Source: CBDEGU01 sp965238045 | GTDB taxonomy: Bacteria; Acidobacteriota; Terriglobia; Bryobacterales; UBA6623 | DNA length: 64,000 bases | Reading direction: 5' to 3' | Assembly (NCBI GenBank): GCA_965238045.1 | Contig: CBDEGU010000005.1 | Location: 216,361-280,360 of the forward strand | Shown here: one piece after another, positions 1 to 10,147 of the stretch | How the letters are laid out: the number at the start of each line of letters is the position of its first letter | Numbering within the stretch: the stretch's first letter is position 1 | Notes under the pieces: generated by a model | What the model was told of the DNA's origin: nothing | Seen by the model: the letters and a program-made list of their open reading frames with translations, nothing else | The model's database searches: none | Position numbers and translations under genes: made by a program

Positions 1-45
1 CACTATACGCTCTCGTGGTCCTGGACACAAGAAATCCGCGCTCCA

Positions 46-75
46 TTGATCGCGCAGTTATCGAGCTACTATAAA
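46..75 (+). promoter_or_regulatory. possible sigma70 promoter of the TonB receptor gene
   Basis: TTGATC at 46-51 and TATAAA at 70-75 are separated by 18 bases, about 70 bases before the start codon. The match to a housekeeping promoter is fair, but nothing else supports it. Confidence 0.3.
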
Positions 76-141
76 AATAGCGAGAGGGGAAGATAGGGAG
101 CCGGCCGCGTCCCGCGCATCCCGGCCGAACCCGGGGTTGTC

Positions 142-2514
142 TTGCGCAATCGAAAACCCATGGTCAGATCGCCTCTTCTTGCGACGCCTCTTGTCGCAAC
201 GTCCCTAGTGGCGACGATCTTCGTGCCAGCGTTCCTCGCGACCCTGCTGTGGCCCGCGCCTCTATTGGCTCAGTCGCTGGGCGCGATCGAAGGCCAGGTC
301 GTACTGAACGAAGGCGGTGAGCCGCTCCACGGCGCCTTCGTAACAATTGTCGAACTGGGCCGGTCGGCACTCACCGATGACGAGGGACGCTACCGCTTCG
401 ATGATGTGCCTGCCGGAACCTACCAGCTCGAGTCGCACCTCGACAGCATCTTCTCCGAAAGCACCCAACACGTCGTGGTAGAGGCCGGCGCCGAGGTCAC
501 GGCCGATTTCCAGCTTGCGTTGCTCGCGATCAAGTCCGCGATCACCGTAACGGCGGAAACGGAGCACAAAACCGGGCTGGAAACCTTCCAGGCGGTCACC
601 TCGCTTGATTCCTTCGACCTGGCCTCGACGCCCACCCCGTCGCTGGGCGAGGCGCTCGACCGCATGGTGGGTTCCGGCGTCGCCAAGCGCAGTTTCGGGC
701 CGGGCAGTTCGCGGCCCATCATTCGCGGTTTCGACGGCGACCGCGTGCTCGTCATGCAGGACGGCATACGCACCGGCACGCTCTCTTCCCAATCGGGCGA
801 TCACGGTGAGGTGCTCAACACCGCGCAGCTCGACCGCATCGAGATCGTCAAGGGCCCCGCCACGCTGCTTTACGGAACCAATGCCATGGGCGGTACGGTC
901 AACGCCATCAGCCGCCACCACGACATCCATCCGCACCCCCATCAGGGCGTTCGCGGCTTCGTTTCAGGCTCGGGCGGCTCGGCAAACCGTCTCGGCGGCT
1001 CGAACGCCGGTTTCGAGTACGGCCACGGCAACTGGATGATCTGGGGCAGCGGCGGCGGCACGCGCACCGGCGACTACGACTCGCCGCAAGGACCAGTCTT
1101 CAACTCGCGCGCCCAAACCCTCAACGGCCGGGGAGGCGTAGGCTGGTACGGTCCCCGAACCTTCGTGAGCTTTGAAATCCAGGCCGACGACGGCATCTAC
1201 GGCGTGCCGTTCGCGCATGAATTTGAAGGAGCCGGCGCCGCGGACGAAACAGGGGTGGCGGAAACAGTGGACGAGGGCGATCCAGAGCGGATCGAGCGAA
1301 TCCAGCTCGATACCCGCCGCCAGGCCTATCAGTTCGGCTGGGGTCTCACCAACCTCGGCCCCGCTATTGAGGACTTCACGCTGAAACTCAATCTCACCGA
1401 CTGGAAACATCAGGAGGTTGAGGTTCTTTCAGGTGACGCGATGAAAGTTGCCACCGAATTCACCCAGCGGCAATTCGTCTATCGGGGCGTTTTCGAGCAG
1501 AAGGAACGAGGGGTGCTCACCGGGCGCTTCGGCCTCTGGGGTCTCCGCCGCGACTTCGATGTCGCTGGAGAAGAAGCGCTGGCGCCCCCGGTCGATCAAC
1601 AGGCGATCGCCGCCTTCGGTCTCGAGGAGTTGAGTTTCGAGCGTGTGAAGCTGCAGTTCGGCGGGAGACTGGAACGGAATCGCTACCAGCCGGGACTGTT
1701 TCCCGATCCTGTGGCGGCTGGCGGCGACGGCGCGCCGGGCCGCTTGCCGGAGAGGTCCTTTACCTCCCTCTCAGTGGCGGCGGGAATGCACGCGGACCTC
1801 TGGCGGGATGGCGCGGTCGTCGTCAATTACGCCCATACGAATCGCGCGCCCGCCCTCGAGGAGCTATATAACAACGGACCCCATATAGGAAATCTGGCCT
1901 TCGAGGTTGGCGACCCATCTTTGAGAACCGAAACCGGAAACGGAATCGACCTTTCCATCCGCCATCAGTCGCGGCGCTATCGCGCCGAAGTCAATCTCTT
2001 CTATTACAGCTTTGACAATTTTGTCTTTCCCTTCCTCACCGGAGAGATCGAAGGCGGGTTGCGTGTTGTCGAGTTCACGCAGCTCGAAGCGCGCTTCGCC
2101 GGCGGCGAGGCAAAGGTGAACTTCGGTTTGTGGAAGGACATTCGGCTGAAGCTGGCTGTCGACTTTGTCGATGCGCAAGAGACGAATCTGCACACTCCTC
2201 TGCCCCGCATCCCCCCCTTGCGCGGAAAGGCCGGACTCGGCATCCGGCACGGAAATTTCAGCATCGAGCCGGAACTGATTCTGGCCAGCCAGCAGCACCA
2301 GCTATTTGCCGGAGAGACCCGCACGCCCGGCTACACCGTGATGCACCTCAAGGCGTCGTACACGATTCCGCAGCAGCATTTCGCCCACCAATTTTCGGTG
2401 GATGTGTTTAATATCGGAGACCGGCTCTACCGCAACCACTCGTCGTTCATCAAAGACCTGGCGCCGGAAATCGGCCGCGGTGTGCGGTTCAGCTATATGG
2501 TTCGCGTCTTCTAA
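142..2514 (+). CDS. TonB-dependent outer-membrane receptor, probably for metal ions
   Basis: The product (790 aa) is an outer-membrane active transporter. It has a basic, hydrophobic signal peptide ending near PAPLLAQ, then a carboxypeptidase-regulatory-like beta domain (about residues 45-130, GAIEGQVVL to ADFQL). A plug domain follows (about 160-265, with RPIIRGFDGDRVLVMQDG and EIVKGPATLLYGTNAMGG). The rest is a 22-strand-type barrel ending in aromatic VRVF, as expected for Bam-dependent insertion. The length is normal for the family. A His-rich stretch, HHDIHPHPH, follows the plug signature and resembles ZnuD-like zinc/copper receptors, so metal uptake is inferred. The first codon is TTG; ATG at 160 is an alternative with a shorter n-region. 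No ExbB/ExbD/TonB genes lie nearby. Confidence 0.9.
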   Translation: MRNRKPMVRSPLLATPLVATSLVATIFVPAFLATLLWPAPLLAQSLGAIEGQVVLNEGGEPLHGAFVTIVELGRSALTDDEGRYRFDDVPAGTYQLESHLDSIFSESTQHVVVEAGAEVTADFQLALLAIKSAITVTAETEHKTGLETFQAVTSLDSFDLASTPTPSLGEALDRMVGSGVAKRSFGPGSSRPIIRGFDGDRVLVMQDGIRTGTLSSQSGDHGEVLNTAQLDRIEIVKGPATLLYGTNAMGGTVNAISRHHDIHPHPHQGVRGFVSGSGGSANRLGGSNAGFEYGHGNWMIWGSGGGTRTGDYDSPQGPVFNSRAQTLNGRGGVGWYGPRTFVSFEIQADDGIYGVPFAHEFEGAGAADETGVAETVDEGDPERIERIQLDTRRQAYQFGWGLTNLGPAIEDFTLKLNLTDWKHQEVEVLSGDAMKVATEFTQRQFVYRGVFEQKERGVLTGRFGLWGLRRDFDVAGEEALAPPVDQQAIAAFGLEELSFERVKLQFGGRLERNRYQPGLFPDPVAAGGDGAPGRLPERSFTSLSVAAGMHADLWRDGAVVVNYAHTNRAPALEELYNNGPHIGNLAFEVGDPSLRTETGNGIDLSIRHQSRRYRAEVNLFYYSFDNFVFPFLTGEIEGGLRVVEFTQLEARFAGGEAKVNFGLWKDIRLKLAVDFVDAQETNLHTPLPRIPPLRGKAGLGIRHGNFSIEPELILASQQHQLFAGETRTPGYTVMHLKASYTIPQQHFAHQFSVDVFNIGDRLYRNHSSFIKDLAPEIGRGVRFSYMVRVF

Positions 2515-2572
2515 AGGTCATGAGTGGTCAAACCGGCAGGAGTAGTCAAACCGGCATCGACGGGAGGTTTTC

Positions 2573-3208
2573 TTGACCGGCCCGGCACGCGTCTTCGACG
2601 TGAGCTTGCGGCTAGACGCCGCCACGCCCCTCTATCCCGGGGACGCGCCGCCCTCGGTGAAACGCATCTCCTCGATTGCCGAAGGGGCGGCTCTTACAGC
2701 ATCCGAGATCTCGCTGGGCTGCCACATCGGAACCCATGTCGACGCGCCGGCTCATTTTCTGGAAACCGGGGCCTGCCTCGACCAGCTCAACATGGCGCAT
2801 TTCCACGGGCCGGCAACCGTCGTCGAATTCCCGCCACTCGACCGCCTTACCCCGGCCGATGTCCCCGTGATCCAGATGCCGCGCCGGTCTCACATTCTGC
2901 TCAAGACGCGCAACTCCGCTTTGCTGACCCAGTCCGCGTTCCAGTCCGATTTCTGCTATGTAACCCCAGCGGCGGTGGAGGCCTTACTCGATCTCGATCC
3001 GCTCTCGATCGGGTTCGACTACTACAGCCTGGACCCTCCGCGGGAGACGAATTTCCCCTCGCACCGAGCCGTCGCGCGGCGAGGCCTGCCCTGTTTTGTG
3101 TGCCTCAATCTGGCGGACGTGCCCGCCGGGCAGTATGAGTTCGCGGCCTTCCCGCTGAAGATACCCGGCCTCGAAGCGCTTCCGGTGCGGGCCGTCCTCT
3201 TTGGCTAG
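2573..3208 (+). CDS. cyclase family protein, kynurenine formamidase-like
   Basis: This 211-aa protein belongs to the putative cyclase family (PF04199), which includes bacterial arylformamidase KynB. The metal-binding signature is visible as CHIGTHVDAPAHF near residue 50. The length matches KynB (about 210 aa). The likely reaction is hydrolysis of N-formylkynurenine or a related amide. No tryptophan-catabolic genes are adjacent, so the substrate is not settled. The TTG start is supported by GGGAGG at 2562-2567, five bases upstream. The TAG stop (3206-3208) shares its last base with the first base of a MITE-like element. Confidence 0.8.
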   Translation: MTGPARVFDVSLRLDAATPLYPGDAPPSVKRISSIAEGAALTASEISLGCHIGTHVDAPAHFLETGACLDQLNMAHFHGPATVVEFPPLDRLTPADVPVIQMPRRSHILLKTRNSALLTQSAFQSDFCYVTPAAVEALLDLDPLSIGFDYYSLDPPRETNFPSHRAVARRGLPCFVCLNLADVPAGQYEFAAFPLKIPGLEALPVRAVLFG

Positions 3209-3385
3209 CCCGTTTTTCTCACCACGTGGCGAAGCGAAGTGCGTGAGAGGCGCGTCAATACGAGGCGCGTGCCGCTTGACGAGCGCAGGCGTACTCGACC
3301 GTACGTTGAGCACGGCGAGCAAGCGCAACGAAGGATTGGCGGGCCTATCATGTGCTTCGGTTGTCAGGTGGTGAGAAATGCGGGC
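3208..3385 (+). mobile_element. MITE-like element, copy A (178 bp)
   Basis: The ends are inverted: GCCCGTTTTTCTCACCAC on the left and the complement of GTGGTGAGAAATGCGGGC on the right, with two mismatches. TA flanks both sides (3206-3207 and 3386-3387), as a TA target duplication would. There is no coding potential. Related copies lie at 15892-16082, 17163-17340 and, inverted, 58249-58424. The structure suggests a non-autonomous element mobilised by an IS630/Tc1-type transposase. Its ends do not match the IS630 present in this window. Confidence 0.8.
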
Positions 3386-3447
3386 TAGGTAGAACTTCAC
3401 TGGCCAGAACGACTCGCAATTGCCGCGGGCGACGGGTCCAGGGCTGA

Positions 3448-3858
3448 CTACGACGCTGCCGGGCCGGGCGTCCGGAACTGAATCCAGCTTCCCCACAGCG
3501 CCGCGAGCGACACCAGGAAGAGGTAGATGCCCGAGGTGAGATGCTCCACGCCGTCAAAGTGATAAGACGAGCGGGTAAAGGCGCAGATCAGAATACTTGA
3601 GACGGCCGTATTCCATACCAGAATCAGCAAAGCGCCGATACGGACGCGTCCCAGAGCGAGTACGGTGCCAATGAGCGCCAGCAGCCCGCCACCGATCAGC
3701 GTCCAAACGAGCGCTTCGCCTTCGAGCGCTGGTACCACCTCGAAGTGCAGCTCTTCGCCGGTGAAGAGGGCGAAGAGTCCCACCAGCAGCACGAACAGGC
3801 CGAGCGCCAGGTTGAACAAAACAGTCCCGATGCGAAGCAGCAAACGAAGTACTGACAT
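3448..3858 (-). CDS. small integral membrane protein of unknown function
   Basis: The product (136 aa) has four predicted hydrophobic segments: around residues 10-32, 46-66, 71-92 and 106-126. The ATG at 3858 begins MSVLRLLLRIG and is preceded by GGGAAA. An open frame runs further upstream but adds a sequence unlike a membrane protein start. It is transcribed toward MITE copy A and divergently from the aminopeptidase gene. I recognise no family; it could be a DoxX-like or general inner-membrane protein. Confidence 0.6.
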   Translation of the reverse strand: MSVLRLLLRIGTVLFNLALGLFVLLVGLFALFTGEELHFEVVPALEGEALVWTLIGGGLLALIGTVLALGRVRIGALLILVWNTAVSSILICAFTRSSYHFDGVEHLTSGIYLFLVSLAALWGSWIQFRTPGPAAS

Positions 3859-3968
3859 GGGCGTTTCCCGCAACAAACACGGAATTTTGAATTGTATCGA
3901 ATACGAAACTTCAGCGCATCCCAACTCTATACCCGGTCCCATACCCCGCGGTCCCTATACTGGGCTGT

Positions 3969-5288
3969 ATGCGTGTTGTCGCGGCCGGGGCTCTCTTTGT
4001 CGTGCTATTCGCCGGGCCCAGCCGCGCGGATGGCCGCCAGCCCTGGCAAGAGTATCAGCAGCGCAGGCTGGATCTGGCGCGTGCCCATCCCGGCGGCGTC
4101 ATCGTGCTGCTCGGTTACGGCGAGGGCGTGGTCCAGACCTCACGTTCGGCGTTCCGCCAGGAGAATAATTTCTACTATCTCAGCGGGTGGAACGAGCCCG
4201 GAGCAGCGCTGGTGCTTCTGCCCCCCGAAGGCGACAACCCGGCACATCGCGAAGTGCTCTTCATCCCCCGCGGGGATGCGCTGCAAGAGCGCTGGACCGG
4301 CCCGCGTATCGCGCCGGCGACGCCGACCCCTGAGTCCAATACCGGGTTCGCGGTGCTCAAGCCCGTTTCCGAGCTGGCGAGCTTCTTGCGGCGCGAAATG
4401 CGGCCGCACCAGCGGCTCTACAGCCTTCTTCCGCGAGAGCCCGTCTACGGTCAGCATCCTGATCCCGACCGGCGAGAGCGGCTGCGGGAACTCGTTCCCG
4501 ATCGCCGGCCCGAGGATATTCGCCCTGCCCTGGAGCGCATGCGCCGCATCAAATCCGAATCAGAAATCGCATGGATTCAGAAAGCCGTGGATGCCTCGAT
4601 CGATGCCCATCTCAAGGCCTGGAGCAACACGCGCGCCGGTCTGTATGAGTACCAGATCATGGCCGCCATGCTCGGCGTGTTGTTCGACCGCGGATGCCCG
4701 CGTCCAGCCTATGCTCCGACGATCGGCGGCGGCCCGAACGCCGCCATACTGCACTACACATGGAACCAAAGGCGGCTGCGGGAACGCGAACTGCTTCTCA
4801 TCGACGTCGGGGGGGAATACGGGCACTATGCCGCCGACATCACCAGAACGATCCCGGTCAGCGGCTCTTTTGCTGCTCGGCAGCGCAAGCTCTATGACCT
4901 GGTCGAGGGCGCGCAGCGCGCGGTACTGGCCAGCGTCAAGCCCGGCATGACACTCTCCGGCGAGGGGCCGGCCAGCCTGACCCGAATCGCCAAGAACTAC
5001 TTTGACGCCGAGGGGCAGAGGGTTCTCGGCGAGAAGATGAGCTCATTCTTCATCCACGGCCTCGGCCATCACGTAGGCCTGGAGGTCCACGACCCGGTCA
5101 GCCCCAGCCTGCCTCTCCAGCCGGGCATGGTGATCACCATCGAGCCAGGACTCTATCTTCCGGAAGAGAATCTAGGCATCCGCATCGAGGATATGGTTCT
5201 GGTCACTGCCGGCGGCTCCAGGCTGATGAGCCGCCGGCTGCCCCGCGAGGCGGCTGCCATCGAACGGTTCCTAACCCGCGCCGAATAG
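3969..5288 (+). CDS. secreted Xaa-Pro aminopeptidase (M24 family)
   Basis: The product (439 aa) is an aminopeptidase P-type metallopeptidase that removes N-terminal residues preceding proline. It starts with a cleavable signal peptide (MRVVAAGALFVVLFAGPSRA), so it acts in the periplasm or outside. The AMP_N domain covers roughly residues 30-160 and the pita-bread domain 190-430. The dinuclear metal ligands are visible: two Asp in LLLIDVGGEYGHYAADITR, His in FIHGLGHHVGLEVHD, and Glu in ITIEPGLY and IRIEDMV. The family length is normal. The stop codon lies inside a perfect palindrome shared with the convergent gene. Confidence 0.92.
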   Translation: MRVVAAGALFVVLFAGPSRADGRQPWQEYQQRRLDLARAHPGGVIVLLGYGEGVVQTSRSAFRQENNFYYLSGWNEPGAALVLLPPEGDNPAHREVLFIPRGDALQERWTGPRIAPATPTPESNTGFAVLKPVSELASFLRREMRPHQRLYSLLPREPVYGQHPDPDRRERLRELVPDRRPEDIRPALERMRRIKSESEIAWIQKAVDASIDAHLKAWSNTRAGLYEYQIMAAMLGVLFDRGCPRPAYAPTIGGGPNAAILHYTWNQRRLRERELLLIDVGGEYGHYAADITRTIPVSGSFAARQRKLYDLVEGAQRAVLASVKPGMTLSGEGPASLTRIAKNYFDAEGQRVLGEKMSSFFIHGLGHHVGLEVHDPVSPSLPLQPGMVITIEPGLYLPEENLGIRIEDMVLVTAGGSRLMSRRLPREAAAIERFLTRAE

Positions 5289-5312
5289 CCGACAGGGTTC
5301 CCTGTCGGCTAT
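5285..5312. terminator. bidirectional terminator-like perfect palindrome between convergent genes
   Basis: ATAGCCGACAGGG (5285-5297) and CCCTGTCGGCTAT (5300-5312) pair perfectly over 13 bp around a TT loop. The TAG stop codons of both convergent genes lie within the arms. There is no long T run, so Rho-independent function is an inference from position and stem strength. Confidence 0.65.
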
Positions 5313-6562
5313 TGCGTCTCGGAAACTTCGGCGTCCACGAACGCCCGTTCATCGAGCCCCTTCCGCAAAACCCGGCTCATCATGTCTTTCATGGCGCGCC
5401 CAAAATCCTTCGGAAGCGCGATGGTGTACTCGAGCCCGCGATAGATCTTCAGTATGCTGCTGATCGAGTCCCGCCAGGGATGCACGCGCGGATCGGTATT
5501 GTAGATCAGGTAGAAGACCGGGGCGTTGACGCGGGCTTGGTCGGCCAGGATCTGTCTCGCTACTTTCTTCTCGAGCATGAGTTTCGGGCCGATGATGATC
5601 ACCACGTCGGGCGCGGGGTCCTGAGCCCCAAGGTGTTTGCCCAGCAGCCCGGTAAGGAAGCGCGAGCCGCTCTCCTCGTCCTGAAGCTGGCTGATATCGA
5701 TCCGCCCGCCCCGGATGGCCTCGACAGCCTCCCCCAGCTTGGGGAAGTCAATGCGGTGACGACTGTGCTGCTCATAGATCACCCGCTCTTCCTGCATATT
5801 GAAGCCGATCAGGCTAAAGGAGCCAAAGCGGGGCTCGCGAGAGATGGCCCGCAGGATCGATACGATATTCCTCAAGTCGAACGGACGCAAAGCAACCCCG
5901 CCGGCATCGGTCGGCGTAAAGTTCACCAGCAGCTTGGCGTGCAGCAGCTTCCGGGCGCTGGCCCGGCGGACAGGAGCTTCCTCGAGAAACATGTCCTCTT
6001 GGCTTGGACCGACGGTGAAAGGCACGCGCGTGCCCGGCTGCTGCTCGATCACTCCTGGAACGGAACTCTCGATATCCCAGTGAGCCGAGCAGACTCTTTC
6101 CGCTCCGTCTCGCATCAGCCAGTCGACGTGATAGCGCCCGGCCCCCAGCTTGAAGCGGCCCGGGATGTCGGCGTCGCCCTCGGCCCCTCTTTCGATAGGA
6201 GGCACGCCATAGCGATCTGCAAAATAATGCTGTTCGCCCTTGCCGTCGAGCGGCTCGACGCGAAACAGAATCCGCAGACTATTGCCTTTCCCCGCCAGCG
6301 CGCCCAGCGGCACCGAGGCGACGTACCCGGCCGTGAACTGCAGATCGAAACCCAGCTTCGGCTTGGACGGACGCACGGCGCACGGCAGATCGTCGCGGTC
6401 TTCTGGTGAGGCCAGAACCGCCATGTCGCCATTGAGCATGTGGAGTCGTCCGTCGGCAAGCGAGGGGCGCAACAGAGACTGGGCGGGACCCGGAGTTGCC
6501 AGCACACATGCCGCTATCGCCAAGACGGCACGGTATCGCCAGTCACGATGCACGGAATTCAT
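5309..6562 (-). CDS. secreted protein with vWA-like C-terminal region, unknown function
   Basis: The 417-aa product has an N-terminal signal sequence ending about LATPGPAQ. The middle (about 60-190) looks like a beta-rich domain, and the C-terminal half (about 200-400) shows alternating hydrophobic strands such as KLLVNFTP, FSLIGFN, PDVVIIIGPKLM and APVFYLIYNT. That pattern resembles the VWFA-related proteins common in Acidobacteria. A classical DxSxS MIDAS motif is not seen. It ends convergently with the aminopeptidase gene. The function is not known. Confidence 0.75.
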   Translation of the reverse strand: MNSVHRDWRYRAVLAIAACVLATPGPAQSLLRPSLADGRLHMLNGDMAVLASPEDRDDLPCAVRPSKPKLGFDLQFTAGYVASVPLGALAGKGNSLRILFRVEPLDGKGEQHYFADRYGVPPIERGAEGDADIPGRFKLGAGRYHVDWLMRDGAERVCSAHWDIESSVPGVIEQQPGTRVPFTVGPSQEDMFLEEAPVRRASARKLLHAKLLVNFTPTDAGGVALRPFDLRNIVSILRAISREPRFGSFSLIGFNMQEERVIYEQHSRHRIDFPKLGEAVEAIRGGRIDISQLQDEESGSRFLTGLLGKHLGAQDPAPDVVIIIGPKLMLEKKVARQILADQARVNAPVFYLIYNTDPRVHPWRDSISSILKIYRGLEYTIALPKDFGRAMKDMMSRVLRKGLDERAFVDAEVSETQ

Positions 6563-6658
6563 CAGTGGTCCGTCGAGATTATATCGAATATCCCGGGCCG
6601 AAGAAATAGAGTAATCAACCGAGAGCAGGGAACCGATGACCGCGCGCGGGGTGAGAGC

Positions 6659-7906
<1,248 letters not shown>

Positions 7907-8004
7907 GCGTGGGCAGGCGCCGCGGGATGCCACAAACTATCGGAAGGGGAGGAAGGAGAGGCGGAATGAGCCTCCGCGGCTAGCATACCATGGCCGCGGC
8001 GGCT

Positions 8005-8100
8005 AGCTCGCGATGCCATGAACTCGCGATCCCGTGAACTCGGGATCCCGCTAACTTGCGATCCCCTTGACTCGAGATCCCCTTAACTCGAGATTCCATG
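8005..8100. repeat. 16-bp minisatellite, six units
   Basis: Six contiguous, degenerate 16-bp units run in perfect phase at 8005, 8021, 8037, 8053, 8069 and 8085. The consensus is AACTCGCGATCCCCTT. The last one to two units encode the C-terminal residues (GISS, stop) of the DHDPS-fold gene. The array then fills most of the space toward rho. Confidence 0.9.
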
Positions 8101-8964
8101 CAAAGCGGCCTCAATTTCTTGCCGCGCGTCGGCGTTCACCCGATACAGCGGAAGCCGCGGGGGGCCGCCATAATATCCCTGCAAGTCCATCGCGTATTTC
8201 AACCCAGGCACGCCATGCCTCGCGATCACCTCGGTGGACGCCCGGGTGGCTCGCCGCTGGAGATCCTCGGCGGCCTCGAACTCTCGCGTGCGAACCGCCT
8301 CCTCGATCGTCAGGCAATAGTACGGCGCCAGAGCGGCAAAGCTGGTGATCACCGGCGTTCCCGCGACGAGTGCCCGGTACAGGTTCGAGCCGTTCGCCGC
8401 GATGATCGTGATCTGGCCCGAGGCGGCCTCCAGCCAGCGGTCCAACAACGCTGGATCGCCGCTGCCGATCCGCAGGGCCACGATATTGGGATGTCCGGCC
8501 AGGGAAATCAGAACTTCCGGCTCGGCCGCGGCGGCCCAGCCCCGTGCCGGGCAGGAGACAATCAGGGGCAGACGCGACTGGTCGGCCACAGCCCGGAAAT
8601 ACACCGCCGCCGTTGCGGACGCCTCCGCCGGCTCGCCGCCGAACGCGGGCATCGCGACCACTGCCGCCTGGCAGCCTGCCTCGGCCGCACGATTCACCTC
8701 CCGCACCGCCTGGCGGACCCCTTCACTTTGAATGCCCGCCAGAAGAACTTTTTCCGGCGGAACCCCTTTCGCCGTCTCTTCCCACAACCTGGACTTTTCC
8801 TCGAACTCCAGCGCCGCCCCTTCTCCAGTCCCGCTTCCAACCAGATATCCGGCCAGCGGCATGCGATTCCACAACGCAAGGTTGTGCCGGACCTTCGACA
8901 TGTACATCTCGCCGCCATGCCCGAACGGTGTCGGGAGCGACGCAAAAATACCCGCAAGTTTCAT
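8083..8964 (-). CDS. DapA/NanA-fold protein with substituted catalytic residues
   Basis: The product (293 aa) has the TIM-barrel fold of the dihydrodipicolinate synthase/N-acetylneuraminate lyase family, whose members form a Schiff base with pyruvate. The fold is recognisable from GYLVGSGTGEGAAL (about 39-52), KVLLAGIQS and HPNIVALRIGSGD (158-170). The Schiff-base lysine position, normally K in GIKxxxGD, is Arg165 here. The YNxP tyrosine motif is replaced by SCPARG. It may therefore be a non-lyase member or a dead enzyme. ATG at 8964 is chosen over TTG at 8970. The 3' end runs into a 16-bp tandem repeat. It is transcribed in the same direction as the GGDEF gene, 139 bp downstream of it. Confidence 0.8.
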   Translation of the reverse strand: MKLAGIFASLPTPFGHGGEMYMSKVRHNLALWNRMPLAGYLVGSGTGEGAALEFEEKSRLWEETAKGVPPEKVLLAGIQSEGVRQAVREVNRAAEAGCQAAVVAMPAFGGEPAEASATAAVYFRAVADQSRLPLIVSCPARGWAAAAEPEVLISLAGHPNIVALRIGSGDPALLDRWLEAASGQITIIAANGSNLYRALVAGTPVITSFAALAPYYCLTIEEAVRTREFEAAEDLQRRATRASTEVIARHGVPGLKYAMDLQGYYGGPPRLPLYRVNADARQEIEAALHGISS

Positions 8965-9103
8965 GAGCAACTCTCAACTATTGTATTTGTTGCAACCGGC
9001 TCCCATGCGGACGGGAGAAGTACCGAGCACGGGAGCGAGAGTTTCGCTCAGCTTCGTCCCGCCGGCGGCATGCCAGCCCGCTCAGCCAGCCCGCTTAGCC
9101 AGC

Positions 9104-10147
9104 TCAGTGAAGAGGAACTTGCGCGCGCACCCTTCGCGGACGCTGCTCAACCGCTGTGCTCAGCCTTTCAAGACCGCCCGAGCCCGATCGCGCCCGGGAA
9201 CGATCTCCCGCTCCAGCCATGACCACGCAGTTGCGTCCCGCGGCTTTCGCGCGATAGAGCGCGTCGTCGGCGCGTTTGAGCAACTCGGCCCAGCCGAGCC
9301 GCCGGTTGAAGTTCTCCGGATAGGAAGCAACCCCGCAACTGATCGTGACTCGAACCAGTTCCTTCACGCCTGGAAGACGAATGCGCAGATTCTCGACCCG
9401 CTTGCGGATTCTCTCCGCGGCCGCGCGGGCGCCTTTGAGATTTTGCTGCGAAAGCAAGATCAGCACTTCCTCGCCCCCGTAGCGGAAGGCGCGGTCGCTG
9501 GTGCGCAGGGCCGAGCGTATGGCCGCGGCGACCTTGCGGAGAACTTCATCCCCCTGCTGATGCCCGAAGCGGTCGTTACAACTCTTGAAGCGGTCGATGT
9601 CGCACATCACGATGCCGTAACACAAGTCTCGCTCGGCAGCCAACCGGTGAAATGGCGTGAACTCCTCTTCAAATGCCAGCCGGTTGCCGATCTCCATCAG
9701 CGGATCAAGCCGCGACATCCGCAGAAGATGCTGATTCATCGCCAGCAGTTCCCGGTTGGACTCGCCGAAGTCTTGCTCGATTTTCAAAACGCGCTCGGCC
9801 GCCTGCATGTGAACTTTGAGTTGCTCGACGCCGGCGGGTTTGGAAACCAAAGTGTCAGCGCCCGCCAAAAGAACGGCAAGCTGGTCCTGGCGTGTATTTC
9901 GGACACTCAGCACCAGCAGGTAGCTGTAGGCGGGCAGAGACGCTTTCCGAACGTGGCGGCATAATTCGAGCCCGTCGATTCCAGGCATCTCCCAGTCGGT
10001 AATTACAACCGGGAAAGGCTTTCGAAAAAACTTGTCTTGCGCGCTAGCGCCGTCATGGGCGGTAACGACTTGGCAGCCGAGTTTCCGCAGGACGCGCCCC
10101 ATCCGCTTGAGCGACGCAGGATCGTCGTCAACCAGCAGGACTCTCAC
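9104..10147 (-). CDS. response regulator diguanylate cyclase (REC-GGDEF)
   Basis: The 347-aa protein makes cyclic di-GMP from two GTP under phosphorylation control. The receiver domain (1-120) has the acidic pocket D7/D8, phosphoacceptor D51 in ITDWEMPG and K103 in SKPAG. The GGDEF domain (about 145-310) carries GGEEV at 224-228 in place of GGDEF/GGEEF, and the inhibitory I-site RTSD at 215-218. The I-site suggests product feedback. The last residue of the GGEEF motif is V rather than F, a mild change. GTG at 10147 is backed by a strong GGGAGGAGGG just upstream. No partner histidine kinase is adjacent. Confidence 0.92.
   Translation of the reverse strand: MRVLLVDDDPASLKRMGRVLRKLGCQVVTAHDGASAQDKFFRKPFPVVITDWEMPGIDGLELCRHVRKASLPAYSYLLVLSVRNTRQDQLAVLLAGADTLVSKPAGVEQLKVHMQAAERVLKIEQDFGESNRELLAMNQHLLRMSRLDPLMEIGNRLAFEEEFTPFHRLAAERDLCYGIVMCDIDRFKSCNDRFGHQQGDEVLRKVAAAIRSALRTSDRAFRYGGEEVLILLSQQNLKGARAAAERIRKRVENLRIRLPGVKELVRVTISCGVASYPENFNRRLGWAELLKRADDALYRAKAAGRNCVVMAGAGDRSRARSGSGGLERLSTAVEQRPRRVRAQVPLH

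Noticed and set aside
8005..8100. CRISPR array
   Set aside because: Units are contiguous 16-mers without spacers; the same holds for the 15-bp repeats at 38066 and 47549.
8098..9964. Long plus-strand frames across the DHDPS-fold and GGDEF genes
   Set aside because: Both minus-strand genes have complete domains and good starts; the plus-strand frames are shadows.
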